From JBFLVU01 sp964589625 (lineage in GTDB: Bacteria > Acidobacteriota > UBA4820 > DSQY01): a stretch of DNA of 64,000 bases. The stretch spans positions 76,000 through 139,999 of the forward strand of contig CAZPSH010000005.1 of NCBI GenBank assembly GCA_964589625.1. Direction: 5' to 3'. Position 1 is the stretch's first letter; the number at the start of each line of letters is the position of its first letter. The position numbers and the translations under genes are program-made. Below the pieces are notes generated by a model. That model saw only the letters and a program-made list of their open reading frames with translations. It had not been told where the DNA came from and searched no databases. Shown piece by piece: positions 8,304 through 17,784 of this stretch.

Positions 8304-9431
8304 ATGGCGAAGGAGAAGGAAGCGGTCGGATCTGGGGACGTGGTCCGATGGGTCCGGAATCTGCGGGACGAGCGCCGGGCCGCGGCGGTCTACGAGGCCC
8401 TCGCGCAGGCGGAGAAGGATGGGGAGCGGGCCTCTCTGTTCCGTGACCTCGCCGCCATGGAAACTCGTCACGCCGAGGTCTGGGAAGAGAAGCTGCGGGA
8501 TGCGGGGGTGAAAGCCGCCGCCGTCCGCCCGGGATTCCGAGACCGCATTCTCCTCCTCCTGGCTGGCCGCTTCGGCACGGCGGCCGTTCTGCCCATCCTG
8601 GAGGCCACCGAGCGCTACGCCGATGGTAGCTACGCCGGCCAGGCCGACGCCCGGGCCGCGGGCATGGACCGTGAGGAGAAGGTCCACGCCCGAGTCTTCG
8701 AAACCCTCGGGGCATCTGGAAGCGCCGCCATCGCTCGCCAGGAAACCTGGCACCGGGGCTCCCGGGGGGGCTCCCTTCGGGCGGCCGTGTTCGGGATGAA
8801 CGACGGCCTCGTTTCCAATTTCTCCCTGATCATGGGCGTGGCCGGCGCTGGCCCCGGTCGGGGCGTCCTGCTTTTAACGGGAACGGCGGGTATGCTGGCC
8901 GGGGCCTTTTCCATGGCCGCCGGCGAATACGTCTCCGTGAAGTCCCAGCGGGAGCTGTACGAGCACGAGATTCGGAAGGAGGCGGAAGAGCTTCAGAACT
9001 CCCCCGAAGAGGAGGCCCGGGAATTGGAACTCATCTACCGCGCCAAGGGCATTCCCAAGGAGCAGGCCGCCGGCCTTGCGCACGCCATCGTTGAGAGTCC
9101 CCAGTCCGCCCTGGATACGCTGGCCCGAGAGGAATTGGGTCTCGACCCTGGGGATCTCGGCTCGCCCTGGGCGGCGGCGGCCAGCTCCTTTTTCGCCTTC
9201 GTGGCGGGCGCCTTCCTCCCCCTGGCCCCCTTTCTGATCCTGGACGCGGGGCCTGGTGTTATCGTCTCGGCCGGGCTCAGCGCCGCCGCCCTCCTGGCCG
9301 TGGGCGGCCTCCTGGCCTTCTTCACGGGGCGGAGCGTCCTCTACGGGGCCTTTCGCATGGCGGCCATTGGAGGAACCGTGGCCCTGGTGACCCACCTCCT
9401 TGGTCGCCTCATCGGGGTGTCCCTAGGTTGA
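8304..9431 (+). CDS. Ferritin-like/VIT1 iron-manganese transporter (MbfA-type)
   Basis: This 375-residue protein joins an N-terminal rubrerythrin/ferritin-like domain (about 12-145, with ExxH pairs in AAMETRHAEVW and DREEKVHARVF) to a C-terminal VIT1/CCC1 membrane domain. The latter contains the family signature FGMNDGLVSNFSLIMGV and AGAFSMAAGEYVS, then helices at AAAASSFFAFVAGAFLP and later. MbfA proteins of this layout export iron. ATG at 8304 has GGAGGAG upstream. The 3' end overlaps the convergent tsaE by 23 bp. Confidence 0.88.
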   Translation: MAKEKEAVGSGDVVRWVRNLRDERRAAAVYEALAQAEKDGERASLFRDLAAMETRHAEVWEEKLRDAGVKAAAVRPGFRDRILLLLAGRFGTAAVLPILEATERYADGSYAGQADARAAGMDREEKVHARVFETLGASGSAAIARQETWHRGSRGGSLRAAVFGMNDGLVSNFSLIMGVAGAGPGRGVLLLTGTAGMLAGAFSMAAGEYVSVKSQRELYEHEIRKEAEELQNSPEEEARELELIYRAKGIPKEQAAGLAHAIVESPQSALDTLAREELGLDPGDLGSPWAAAASSFFAFVAGAFLPLAPFLILDAGPGVIVSAGLSAAALLAVGGLLAFFTGRSVLYGAFRMAAIGGTVALVTHLLGRLIGVSLG

Positions 9432-9873
9432 GGCGACGGGGACCCTCGATTACGGCTCGACGGGACTTGCCGTTTCCTTGAAAGGCCAGCCTCCAAAGGG
9501 GGCGTCCCGAGGATGTCCACAGCCTCTCGCCGGCGCTGGGCCACTCCACGACCAACACGTCCGTGGAGGTGAGCGCCTCGTACAGGCCGAGCGCTTCGAG
9601 GTCGGAGGATCCGCCGCACCGGTACAGGTCCACGTGGATCACCGCGAGGCCGGCCTTCCCCTCCGGATATCTCTGGACCAGCGTGAAGGAGGGACTCGAC
9701 ACCCACGACGGGTCGATGCCGAGGGCCTCCGCCAGGTAGCGGGTGAAGGTGGTCTTACCTGCCCCGAGATCGCCCTCCAGGAGGAGGAGGTCCCGGCCCA
9801 CCAGGGACCGGGCCAGCCGTCTGGCGAGGGACCGGGTCTGGGCGAGGGTCTGGAGGGAGAGGGTTTCCGCCAA
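9409..9873 (-). CDS. tsaE: tRNA N6-adenosine threonylcarbamoylation ATPase TsaE
   Basis: This P-loop ATPase works with TsaB and TsaD to make t6A37 in tRNAs decoding ANN codons. The 154-residue product has Walker A GDLGAGKTTFTR, the family's SPSFTLVQRYP, and HVDLYRCGGSSDLEALGL. The start is a TTG at 9873 with AGGAGG 7 nt upstream; no better ATG fits the family N terminus. It lies 17 nt after nnr, a common pairing in bacteria. Confidence 0.93.
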   Translation of the reverse strand: MAETLSLQTLAQTRSLARRLARSLVGRDLLLLEGDLGAGKTTFTRYLAEALGIDPSWVSSPSFTLVQRYPEGKAGLAVIHVDLYRCGGSSDLEALGLYEALTSTDVLVVEWPSAGERLWTSSGRPLWRLAFQGNGKSRRAVIEGPRRLNLGTPR

Positions 9874-9890
9874 GGACGATCCTCCTGGAC

Positions 9891-11456
9891 TCAGCGGCTG
9901 CCCCGGAAGGAGCGAAGGGACCCCTCCACCCCGGGAAGCGCATCGGCGCACTCCGAGGCCATGAGCCCGTATCCCCCGAGCCTCTGGAAGGCCAGATCGG
10001 CCGCCGCGCCGTGCCACCAGGCGGCCAGGGACGCGGCGTCGTATGCCTCCTCCCCCCGGCCGAGGAGGGCCGCCGCGATACCCGTGAGCACGTCCCCGAA
10101 GCCCGGCCCCGCCATGTGGGGCCCGCCCGTCAGATTGAGGCGCCAAGGGCGGCCGGGGGCGGCCAAGAGGCTTCGGTAGCCTTTAAGCAGGAGGACAGCC
10201 CCCGCCTTTTCGGCGACCTCTGGGATCAGCCGGTAACGCCCCGTCAACACATCCGCGGCAGGCATCCCCAGGACCCGTCCCATCTCCCCGGGGTGGGGCG
10301 TAAGCACCCGGGGCCCCGCGTGGACCCTGAGGCGGTCAGACCTTCCGGCGAAGGCGTTGACCCCGTCCGCGTCCACGACCGCGGGCAGGCTCGCCTGCGC
10401 GTAGAGCGCCTCCATCAGGGCCGACGTCTCCGCCGTCCCTCCCACCCCCGGTCCCATCCCCAGCGCGTCGGCCTGGGTGCAGAACCCCAAGATCGGGGTC
10501 AGGGCATCCATGCTGAGGGTGCCGTCGGCCGTTTCGGGAAGGGGAAGGGTCATGGCCTCCGGAAGGGAGGCCGCAACAACCGGCTGGACCGAGGCCGGTA
10601 TCGCCACGGTGACCAGGCCGGCCCCGGCCCGGAGCGCGCCGCGGGCGGCCAGCACGGCGGCCCCGCTCTTGCCCCGGGACCCCGCGACGAGCAGGACGCG
10701 CCCTGTGTCGCCCTTGTGGGCCCCCGGCGGCCGGGGCCGGGCGAAGGAGGCCGCCCACGGCAGGTCCAGCGCCTCCCCGACGGGGGTCAGCCGCCGGACG
10801 GCCTCCTGAGGGATCCCGATGTCCAGCAGGCGCACGGTGCCGCACAGGGGCGCGCCTTCGGGCGTGAAGAGGCAAGGTTTGGCAAGACCAAGCGTCAGCG
10901 TCAGGTCCGCCCGGACCGTCGGGCCGAAGGGGGCCAGGGCGTCCCCGGAAAGGCCGGAGGGGACATCCACGGCCGCAACGGTCCCCCCCCAGGCGTTCAG
11001 GATCTCGATGAGGGAGGCCGCCCCTCCGCGGGCCGGCCCCGAAAGACCGGTGCCGAGCAGGGCGTCCACAGCCAGGGAGGATCCCTCCAGGCTCCTTCGG
11101 AGGGCCTCCGGGCCGGCCTCTCCCCACGCCGGCGTCCAGGGGACGGCCGCGGCCTCCATCTTCTCGAATTGCGCGCGCCCGTCCCCGGAGAGGGTGGCGG
11201 GTTCCGCGGCCAGCAGGACGCGGGCGCCGACGCCCCGCTCTTTCAGGAGCCTCGCCACGGCCATCCCGTCGCCCCCGTTGTTGCCCCTTCCGCAGAGGAC
11301 GGCCACCCTTCCCGTCAGCCGCTCCGGAAGTTCCTTACCCAGGGCATCCACGATGGCGGCAGCTGCGCTTTCCATCAGGCGGAGGGACGGGATTCCCATC
11401 TCTTCGATGGAGATCCGGTCCACCTCGCGCACGTCCCGGGACCAGTAGAGTTTCAT
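9891..11456 (-). CDS. nnr: Bifunctional NAD(P)H-hydrate epimerase/dehydratase
   Basis: Repairs hydrated NAD(P)H. The N-terminal YjeF_N epimerase domain (about 1-215) has CGRGNNGGDGMAVARLL. The C-terminal ADP/ATP-dependent dehydratase domain (about 225-521) has VLLVAGSRGKSGAA, LTPHPGEMGRVLG and GFGDVLTGIAAALLG. The usual GGTGDVL is GPGFGDVL here, a mild change in the catalytic loop. ATG at 11456 matches the family start; in-frame upstream sequence is not conserved. tsaE follows. Confidence 0.94.
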   Translation of the reverse strand: MKLYWSRDVREVDRISIEEMGIPSLRLMESAAAAIVDALGKELPERLTGRVAVLCGRGNNGGDGMAVARLLKERGVGARVLLAAEPATLSGDGRAQFEKMEAAAVPWTPAWGEAGPEALRRSLEGSSLAVDALLGTGLSGPARGGAASLIEILNAWGGTVAAVDVPSGLSGDALAPFGPTVRADLTLTLGLAKPCLFTPEGAPLCGTVRLLDIGIPQEAVRRLTPVGEALDLPWAASFARPRPPGAHKGDTGRVLLVAGSRGKSGAAVLAARGALRAGAGLVTVAIPASVQPVVAASLPEAMTLPLPETADGTLSMDALTPILGFCTQADALGMGPGVGGTAETSALMEALYAQASLPAVVDADGVNAFAGRSDRLRVHAGPRVLTPHPGEMGRVLGMPAADVLTGRYRLIPEVAEKAGAVLLLKGYRSLLAAPGRPWRLNLTGGPHMAGPGFGDVLTGIAAALLGRGEEAYDAASLAAWWHGAAADLAFQRLGGYGLMASECADALPGVEGSLRSFRGSR

Positions 11457-11588
11457 CTCCGCATGCTCCGACCCTCCGGAGGAGGCCGAATGCCCGAGGC
11501 CCCGGGCCTCCGCCGTGTCCCTCCCCGCCGCACCTCGCATCGGCCCCCAATCCCTTGCGCGCGGCCCGCAGGGATTTTCAGCAACCTG

Positions 11589-13367
11589 CTAGAAGCCGCC
11601 GGCCATGAATCGCCACTGGATGATCTTGAGGTTGATTTCCCGAAGCCGCTGGGTGAGGATCCGGCAAAGGATGATGAGGAACTGGTACGCCGATTCCACG
11701 TCCACGGACAGGATCTCGTTGAGAACCGTGCGGGAGATCGTGAGTACCGTCGTGCCGTTCACGTGGGCACGGGCGTCCGCGGAGCGGGGCTCGTTGTCCA
11801 CCAGGGCCATCTCGCCGAAGAAGTCGCCCTTTCCCAGGATGGCCAGGGCCTCCTCGCCCACCCCCGGGATGTGTTTGGTGATGCGTACCTTTCCGTCGAG
11901 GATGATGTAGAGCTTGTCCCCCCGGCCCCCCTCCTTGAAGATCAGCTCGTCCTGGTTGTAGAGCTCCTCCGTGGAAAAGGCGGCCAGGAGGCGGAGTTCC
12001 TTGGCCGAGAGGCCCTGCTCCTGCAGGAGTTTGATCTTTCGGTCCAATTCGATGGAGATGGCCTTGGATCGGTTGGCCTCGTCGGTGCTCAAGGCCGACT
12101 TTTGGGCGGCCCCGGCCTCGGAAAAGAAGGTCTTCAGAAGGTTGTTCGCCTCCCGGGTCCTGCGGGAGAGGGATTTCCAGAAGTGCCAGTAGAAATGGAC
12201 GGCAACCTCCTTTTTGAGCTCGAAGAACGGGTCCAGGTCGCTCCGCCGGATCCGGAAGAGCACGCCCTCGGTGCTGGCCAGGGCGTCGGCGCTCCGGTGG
12301 GCCGGATCGATGAAGTTCATTTCGCCGAAGAACTCCCCCTTCTGGGCGAGGGCGAGCGGCTGTTCTCCGAACGGAGTCTGCTTGACGAGGCGAACCTCTC
12401 CTTTCTCCACGAGGAAGAGAGCGTCCCCCTCGTCGTTTTCGTCGAACACGACGTCTCCCGGTTTTACGGCTATCTCCTTGACCGCCTTGGCGACGACGAA
12501 GAGGTGTTCGTCCGCCAGGGTGGCCAGGATGTCGAAGGCCCTCAACCGCAAGGCCAGGCGGAGGAGGTCCTGCCGGACTTCGTCGGGGGCGGCGGTCTTG
12601 GTGATCTCGTGGATGTCGCGGACGGCCCCCCGCCCCAGAAGGCTCTCCTTCTCAAGGTCGAGCTGGTGGACGCACTGATTGAACAGGGCCAGTCGCTTCT
12701 TCACGATCTCGCTCCGGGCCGCCCGGTTTTGGATCCCCACCTTTTCGAGGATGTATTTGAACTTCTCCTGTAGTTCCGGCGCCGGCGGGCGGCCCGCGGC
12801 GCTGTCGAGGATCATCGCGTCCACCAAGCTCGCCAGGGATGCCTTGTAGCTCTTGAGGTAGAAGAGGGCCCGCCCCATGAGGGCGTGGGCCTCGGCGTGG
12901 AAGGGATTGATGGCGATGAGGGCCTTCAGTTCGCGAATGCTTCCCGAAAAGTCGTTGTTCCGGTAGTCGAGCTTGGCCAGGCTGAAGCGGGCGGCCTCGT
13001 TGGAGGGGTTGTGGATGAGCGCGATGCGGTAGCACTCCCGGGCCCGCTCGGCCTGTCCCTTCCGCTCGAAGATTTCCCCGATGGCGGCGAGCTGGCCGGA
13101 CTGCCGGTCCTGGCGGCCCCGCTCCTCCTTGAACTTGGCCATGAGGCGGTGGCGCTCGTGCTCGTCCTTCTCCTTGAGGAGGTTGCGCATCTTTCCCAGG
13201 CCGATCTTCATGGCGAGGCTCGCGGGGAAGAGCTTTACGCCCCGCTCGTAGAGGGCCACGGCCTCCTCGAAGCGGCCCTGTTCGGCGAACTTCCCGGCCA
13301 CCACGAAAAGGTCTTCTGGATCGAGATTCAACGGGTTGGAGCCGACGCCCTCGGCTGGCTGGGTCAC
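11589..13367 (-). CDS. TPR protein with two cyclic-nucleotide-binding domains
   Basis: This 592-residue cytoplasmic protein begins with TPR-like helices (about 15-200: FAEQGRFEEAVALYERG, NPSNEAARFSLAKLDY, NPFHAEAHALMGRALFY). Two cNMP-binding domains follow: one near 270-375 with FGEMNFIDPAHRSADALA, one near 455-560 with FGEMALVDNEPRSADARA. The second matches the phosphate-binding cassette consensus closely; the first is degenerate and may not bind ligand. There is no DNA-binding or enzymatic output domain, so it may scaffold partners. The GTG start at 13367 has GAGGAGG upstream. Confidence 0.85.
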   Translation of the reverse strand: MTQPAEGVGSNPLNLDPEDLFVVAGKFAEQGRFEEAVALYERGVKLFPASLAMKIGLGKMRNLLKEKDEHERHRLMAKFKEERGRQDRQSGQLAAIGEIFERKGQAERARECYRIALIHNPSNEAARFSLAKLDYRNNDFSGSIRELKALIAINPFHAEAHALMGRALFYLKSYKASLASLVDAMILDSAAGRPPAPELQEKFKYILEKVGIQNRAARSEIVKKRLALFNQCVHQLDLEKESLLGRGAVRDIHEITKTAAPDEVRQDLLRLALRLRAFDILATLADEHLFVVAKAVKEIAVKPGDVVFDENDEGDALFLVEKGEVRLVKQTPFGEQPLALAQKGEFFGEMNFIDPAHRSADALASTEGVLFRIRRSDLDPFFELKKEVAVHFYWHFWKSLSRRTREANNLLKTFFSEAGAAQKSALSTDEANRSKAISIELDRKIKLLQEQGLSAKELRLLAAFSTEELYNQDELIFKEGGRGDKLYIILDGKVRITKHIPGVGEEALAILGKGDFFGEMALVDNEPRSADARAHVNGTTVLTISRTVLNEILSVDVESAYQFLIILCRILTQRLREINLKIIQWRFMAGGF

Positions 13368-13470
13368 GACGGCCTCCTCGTTCGGCCATTGTAGGGAGAG
13401 GCCGCCGCACCGTCAACGGACCGCCCGGGGAAGGAGGGCCCGATCCGGCGGACCCGGGAGGCCGCCGCGG

Positions 13471-13941
13471 CTAGCGCGCCGGCTTTTCCAGGTGGGCGAG
13501 GAGGGTGGCGGCGTGGCCCTTGGCGGAGACCTTGGGGTAGGCCCTCAGGACGGTTCCACCGGGCTCGAGGACAAAGGTGGAGCGGATCATCCCCTTGCTT
13601 CGTCTGCCGTACATCACCTTTTCTCCCCAGGCCCCCACGGCCTGAGAGAGGCGCCCGTCGGCGTCGCTGAGAAGGGGGAACGGAAGACCCTCCCGGGTGA
13701 CGAAGGAGCCGTGGGACTTCTGCGAGTCGCGGGAGACCCCCGCCACATGGTAGCCGAGGGCTTCAAACCGGGGGAGGAGGTCTCGGAAGTCCCGCGCCTC
13801 CAAGGTGCACCCCGGCGTGTTGTCCTTCGGGTAAAAGTAGAGGACCAGCCCCCGGGGGCCAGCCAGGTCCTTCAGGGTGCGGACGGCGCCCGTCTCGTCC
13901 GGCACCTCGAAGGCGGGGCATCTGTCTCCCTCCTTCAGCAT
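13471..13941 (-). CDS. bcp: Thioredoxin-dependent peroxiredoxin, BCP/PrxQ family
   Basis: Reduces hydroperoxides with a thiol. The 156-residue product has the peroxidatic site FYPKDNTPGCT (Cys45) and RDSQKSHGSF. The resolving cysteine five residues later in many BCPs is Arg50 here (TLEARDFRD), and the only other Cys is Cys8. It may act as a one-Cys enzyme or resolve with an external thiol. ATG at 13941 has GGAGGAG upstream. Confidence 0.9.
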   Translation of the reverse strand: MLKEGDRCPAFEVPDETGAVRTLKDLAGPRGLVLYFYPKDNTPGCTLEARDFRDLLPRFEALGYHVAGVSRDSQKSHGSFVTREGLPFPLLSDADGRLSQAVGAWGEKVMYGRRSKGMIRSTFVLEPGGTVLRAYPKVSAKGHAATLLAHLEKPAR

Positions 13942-14085
13942 GGGCTCCTCCTTCAAAGAAGATAGGAACACGGCCGCGCGGCGCGCTCTTCCGCCTCGCA
14001 CGGCATGACCGGACCGCGGAATCGCGTCTTTCGAGTAGAATACCCCTCACAATCCCCCCGAACTCGGGAGGAGCGGGAGGTGCGC

Positions 14086-14706
14086 GTGAGGGATGACGAG
14101 AAGGGCGCGGGCGGTCCCGGAAAGGTCCTGGTCGTGGCCTCCTCGGGGGCCAGCGGAGCGCGCCTGGCCCTCCGGTTTCTCGACCACCTGCTCGCCCATC
14201 CGGGTGTCCGGAGGGTCCACTTCCTCCCCTCCCGGGCCTTCTCTCTTGTCCTGGGCCGGGAGGAGGGCCGGAGCCTCGAGCAGTGTCTGGACCCGGCCGG
14301 GACGGCTGGGCGGCTCCTCCTTCACCGGGAGGAGGACCTGGATGCCCCGGTGGCCTCGGGATCTTACCCCTCCGACGGGACGGTCCTGATCCCGGCCAGC
14401 ATGGCCACCGTGGGCGCCGTTGCCTCCGGGGCCGGGCGCAACCTCCTCCACCGGGCCGCCGAGGTCGCGCTGAAAGAGCGCCGCACCCTGATCGTCGTGC
14501 CCCGGGAGACCCCCCTTTCGGTGATTCACCTGAGGAACCTCGCGACGCTGGCCGAGGCGGGCGCGGTCGTGGCGCCCTTTGTGCCCGCCTTCTACCAGGG
14601 TCCCCGCTCCGTGGAGGATCTCATGGACCACTTCCTCATGCGGATTTTTGATCATCTGGGACTGGAGACGCGCCTCGCCGGCCGCTGGGGGGAGAGCAAC
14701 CGGTGA
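14086..14706 (+). CDS. ubiX: UbiX-type flavin prenyltransferase
   Basis: Makes prenyl-FMN, the cofactor of UbiD-type decarboxylases. The 206-residue product has VVASSGASGARLALR, the IPASMATVGAVASGAGRNLLHRAAEVALKE core and LIVVPRETPLSVIHLRNLATL. All are hallmarks of UbiX/Pad1. The GTG at 14086 is preceded by GGGAGG (14075-14080); an in-frame start at 14005 is possible but adds unconserved residues. The stop overlaps the GTG of the UbiA-type gene by 4 nt, so both likely serve quinone synthesis. Confidence 0.92.
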   Translation: MRDDEKGAGGPGKVLVVASSGASGARLALRFLDHLLAHPGVRRVHFLPSRAFSLVLGREEGRSLEQCLDPAGTAGRLLLHREEDLDAPVASGSYPSDGTVLIPASMATVGAVASGAGRNLLHRAAEVALKERRTLIVVPRETPLSVIHLRNLATLAEAGAVVAPFVPAFYQGPRSVEDLMDHFLMRIFDHLGLETRLAGRWGESNR

Positions 14707-15572
14707 GACGGTTTGTCCATCGCCTCTTCGCCGTGCTGGAGATGATCAAGTTCCAGCACACGGTCTTCGCCCTCCCCTTCGCCCTCCTCTCCATGCTTTG
14801 GGCCGCGGGCGGGTGGCCCGGCTGGCGGACCTTTCTTTGGATCCTCGGCGCCATGGTGGGGGCCCGGTCCGCGGCCATGACCTTCAACCGCCTGGTAGAC
14901 CGCCGGTTCGATGCCGAGAACCCCCGGACTTCCCGTTGGCCCCTCGTGACCGGGCAGGTCTCCATGCCCTTCGCCTGGGGTTTCCTGGCCGCGTCCGTGG
15001 GACTCCTGGTCCTTTCGGCGTGGAGGCTCAACCCGCTCTGCCTGGCTCTCTCGCCCCTGGCCCTGGCGGTGCTCCTGGGCTACTCCCTCACCAAGCGCTT
15101 CACCACCTGGTGCCACCTCGTCCTGGGATTTGCCGACGGCATCTCCGCCCCGGGGGCGTGGATCGCCGTCTCGGGAACCTTGGACGGATCCGGACCCTCC
15201 TGGTGGCTCTGCGGCGCCATGACCTTCTGGATCGCCGGGTTCGACCTCCTGTACGCCCTCCAGGACCTGGCCTTCGACCGCTCGGTGGGCCTCCATTCCT
15301 TCCCCGCTCGCCGCGGCGTAGGGGCTACCCTCTGGCTCTCGGCCGGGGCCCACGGTCTCACGGTGTTCTGTTTGGCGGCGGCGGCGAGATCCGCCGAGGT
15401 GGGGGGCGTCTTCTCCGGAGCCGTCGCGCTGGTGGCCGCCGCCCTGGTCGTCGAGCACCTCCTCGTGCGCCCGGGGGACCTCTCGCGTCTCAACGCCGCC
15501 TTTTTCACGACGAACGGCTTCATCGCCGTCGGCCTCCTCGCCGCCGGCGCCCTCGACTCGTTCCTGGCCTGA
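14703..15572 (+). CDS. UbiA-family 4-hydroxybenzoate polyprenyltransferase (MqnP/UbiA)
   Basis: This integral membrane prenyltransferase has 289 residues and eight or nine hydrophobic helices. The two Asp-rich metal-diphosphate sites are present: NRLVDRRFDAENPRT and DLLYALQDLAFDRSVGLHSFP. The linkage to ubiX favours quinone synthesis, either ubiquinone or the futalosine menaquinone route (MqnP). The sequence alone does not decide. GTG start at 14703. Confidence 0.88.
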   Translation: MRRFVHRLFAVLEMIKFQHTVFALPFALLSMLWAAGGWPGWRTFLWILGAMVGARSAAMTFNRLVDRRFDAENPRTSRWPLVTGQVSMPFAWGFLAASVGLLVLSAWRLNPLCLALSPLALAVLLGYSLTKRFTTWCHLVLGFADGISAPGAWIAVSGTLDGSGPSWWLCGAMTFWIAGFDLLYALQDLAFDRSVGLHSFPARRGVGATLWLSAGAHGLTVFCLAAAARSAEVGGVFSGAVALVAAALVVEHLLVRPGDLSRLNAAFFTTNGFIAVGLLAAGALDSFLA

Positions 15573-15586
15573 ATCGCGTCCCGGAG

Positions 15587-16939
15587 TCAGCCCTTCAGGC
15601 GGGAGACAAGGACCCCCGCTGCCACGAGGAGGGGATCCCACACGGGGGCAAACGGGGGGGCGTAAGCGAGGTCGAGAAGGGCGAAGTCCTCGGCCTTCAT
15701 CCCGGCCGTCACCGCGGCGGCCAGGGTGTCCACCCGGCCCTTGGTGCCCTCCGGGCCAGCCACCTGCCCCCCGAGGAGGCGGCCCGACCGGCGGTCCGCG
15801 GTGAGCTGAACGGTGACGCTCCCCCCTCCGGGGTAGTAGCCTGCCCGGCTTCCGGCCTCAACGACGGCCTCCGCCGGATCGAATCCCGCCGAGGCGGCCT
15901 CCGCGGGGGACAGCCCCGTCAGCCCCACTTCCAGGCCGAAGGCGCGGGTGACGGCCGTCCCGACCACGCCCGGAAAGCGCTCTCGATGTCCGGCGACGTT
16001 GGCCCCCGCCACCCTTCCCATCTTGTTGGCCGTTGTACCCAAGGGGAGGTAGACCGGGCGGCCCGTGAGCAGGTGCCGAACGGCGCAGCAGTCCCCGGCG
16101 GCCCACACGGCGTGGACTCCCGTGGCGCAGGTCTCATCCACGAGGATTGCCCCTTTTCCGTCCCGGGGGACCGGCGAACCTTCCAGGAAGTCCGTGGACG
16201 GGCGAACCCCGGTGGCCGCGAGGATCAGGTCGGCGTGCAACTCCCCCCGGTCGGTTCGGAGGCCGAGGATCCGCCCCCCGGTCCCGAGCGTTTCGAGCAC
16301 CCGAACCCCCAAAAGCACCCGCACGCCGCGGCTTTCGAGCTCCGCAAGGACGCGCGCCTTCAGAGGTTCCACGAGGGTCTTGAGCACCCGCTCCGACCGG
16401 TTGATGAGCGTGACGGAGACGCCGCGCGCGGCGAGGTTCTCGGCCATCTCGATGCCGATGTACCCGCTCCCCCAGACCAGCGCAGACCGGGGGCGCGTGT
16501 CGGCTAGAAAGGCCTGGAGGCGCCGGCCGTCTCCGAGATCGTGCATGCCGAAGAGGTTCTCCCCCTCGAGGCCCCTCAAGTCGGGAAGGACGGCCCGGCT
16601 TCCGGTGCTGATCAGCAGAGCGTCGTAGGGTTCTTCGGACCGCCGTCCGGAGGGCAGGTCTTCCACGACCACCCTTTTGCGGCCTTCCTCCAGAGAGACG
16701 GCTCTTTGCCGAAGACGCACCTCGATCCCCCTTCGGGCGATCTCCTCAGGATCCAGCGCAAAGAGATCGTCGAGGTCCGGCGTGATCCCTCCCACGACGT
16801 AGGGAAGGCCGCACGCGCCGTAGGAGCGGTCGGGGCCGGCGTCCAGGACCGTCGCCTCCCACCGTGGATCCAAGCGCCGGACCTTGCTGGCCGCGCTCAT
16901 CCCCGCCGCCATGCCACCGAGTACCAGGAGCCTGGGCAT
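15587..16939 (-). CDS. CoA-disulfide reductase/NADH oxidase-like FAD enzyme
   Basis: This flavin disulfide reductase has 450 residues. The N-terminal FAD site is VLGGMAAGMSAASKVRR, and the redox Cys43 lies in SYGACGLPYVVGG. The NAD(P)-binding site is WGSGYIGIEMAENL, the FAD ribityl site is VHAVWAAGDC, and a C-terminal dimerisation domain follows. The single active Cys is typical of CoA-disulfide reductases and related NADH oxidases or polysulfide reductases. Convergent with ubiA. Confidence 0.88.
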   Translation of the reverse strand: MPRLLVLGGMAAGMSAASKVRRLDPRWEATVLDAGPDRSYGACGLPYVVGGITPDLDDLFALDPEEIARRGIEVRLRQRAVSLEEGRKRVVVEDLPSGRRSEEPYDALLISTGSRAVLPDLRGLEGENLFGMHDLGDGRRLQAFLADTRPRSALVWGSGYIGIEMAENLAARGVSVTLINRSERVLKTLVEPLKARVLAELESRGVRVLLGVRVLETLGTGGRILGLRTDRGELHADLILAATGVRPSTDFLEGSPVPRDGKGAILVDETCATGVHAVWAAGDCCAVRHLLTGRPVYLPLGTTANKMGRVAGANVAGHRERFPGVVGTAVTRAFGLEVGLTGLSPAEAASAGFDPAEAVVEAGSRAGYYPGGGSVTVQLTADRRSGRLLGGQVAGPEGTKGRVDTLAAAVTAGMKAEDFALLDLAYAPPFAPVWDPLLVAAGVLVSRLKG

Positions 16940-17022
16940 GATTCGCCCTCCTCCGGAAGGATTATAGCCTCCATCCGCTCTCCCGGGTTGTTCGCAGGTC
17001 CTCGGGCCCGTATGCTGGGTCC

Positions 17023-17784
17023 ATGGAGGAGACCCTGATCCTCTCCGACGCGTGGAGGGAGCGCCTCGAAGGACCGCTCTCGGAGAGGGGTTTAGCCCCT
17101 CGCTGGGCGGAGGCGTCTCCGCTTCCCGGAGGGCGGGGGACGGCCCGCCGCGTCCGGATTCTGGGTTTCGGTTTCGTCTTGAAGCGGGAGGTCCGGGGTG
17201 GTCTGTCGCGGCTGCTCCTTCCCGATCGGTTCCTGTTCAGGACCCCCTTCCGTAGGGAGTGGGCCGACGCGAATCTCGCCGCCGTGGCGGGCCTCTGCCC
17301 GCGCCCCGCCGCGAGGAGCTACCGATCTGCCGGTCCCCTGTCCGTCGTGTACACCCTCCTCGAGGAAGTCACCGAGGGGCGCTCCTTGCTGGATTCCCTG
17401 GCCGGTGGCGACCGGCCGCCCTGGGAGGCGGCAGGGAACGCCCTGGCCCGCCTGCACCGTCTGGGCCTCGTCCACGGGGACCTCAACGCGGGCAACGTGT
17501 TGGTCTGCCCGGCGGGGGAGATCCTCTTTCTGGATTTCCGCCACTCCCGCCGGGAGGGACCTCCGCCCTCGGCGCGGTCGCGACGGAATAACCTCAATCG
17601 CCTGAGCCGGTCGGTGTTCAAGGAGACGTGGCGGAGGGGCCTCCCGTTCCCGAAGGCCTTTCCCGGACTCCTCGCCGACGGCTACGCCGAGGGGTGGGGC
17701 CACCGGGAGAATTGGCTCCAGGCCTGGGCGGATGGCCCTCCCCTGCCGGGCTTCTTCAGGCGTGCCCTCTGGACCCGGTTTTGA
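17023..17784 (+). CDS. Lipopolysaccharide (Kdo/WaaP) kinase family protein
   Basis: This small protein-kinase-like enzyme has 253 residues. The catalytic loop is RLGLVHGDLNAGNVLV and the metal site is ILFLDFRHS, as in KdkA/WaaP/Bud32-like kinases; FVLKREV supplies the ATP-binding Lys. Such enzymes phosphorylate Kdo or heptose in the LPS core, supporting a diderm envelope. Acceptor identity is inferred. The 3' end overlaps the convergent mtaB by 29 bp. Confidence 0.75.
   Translation: MEETLILSDAWRERLEGPLSERGLAPRWAEASPLPGGRGTARRVRILGFGFVLKREVRGGLSRLLLPDRFLFRTPFRREWADANLAAVAGLCPRPAARSYRSAGPLSVVYTLLEEVTEGRSLLDSLAGGDRPPWEAAGNALARLHRLGLVHGDLNAGNVLVCPAGEILFLDFRHSRREGPPPSARSRRNNLNRLSRSVFKETWRRGLPFPKAFPGLLADGYAEGWGHRENWLQAWADGPPLPGFFRRALWTRF

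Noticed and set aside
10011..12773. A 920-codon plus-strand frame opposite nnr and the cNMP-binding gene
   Set aside because: Shadow of the two real minus-strand genes; low-complexity composition and no family.
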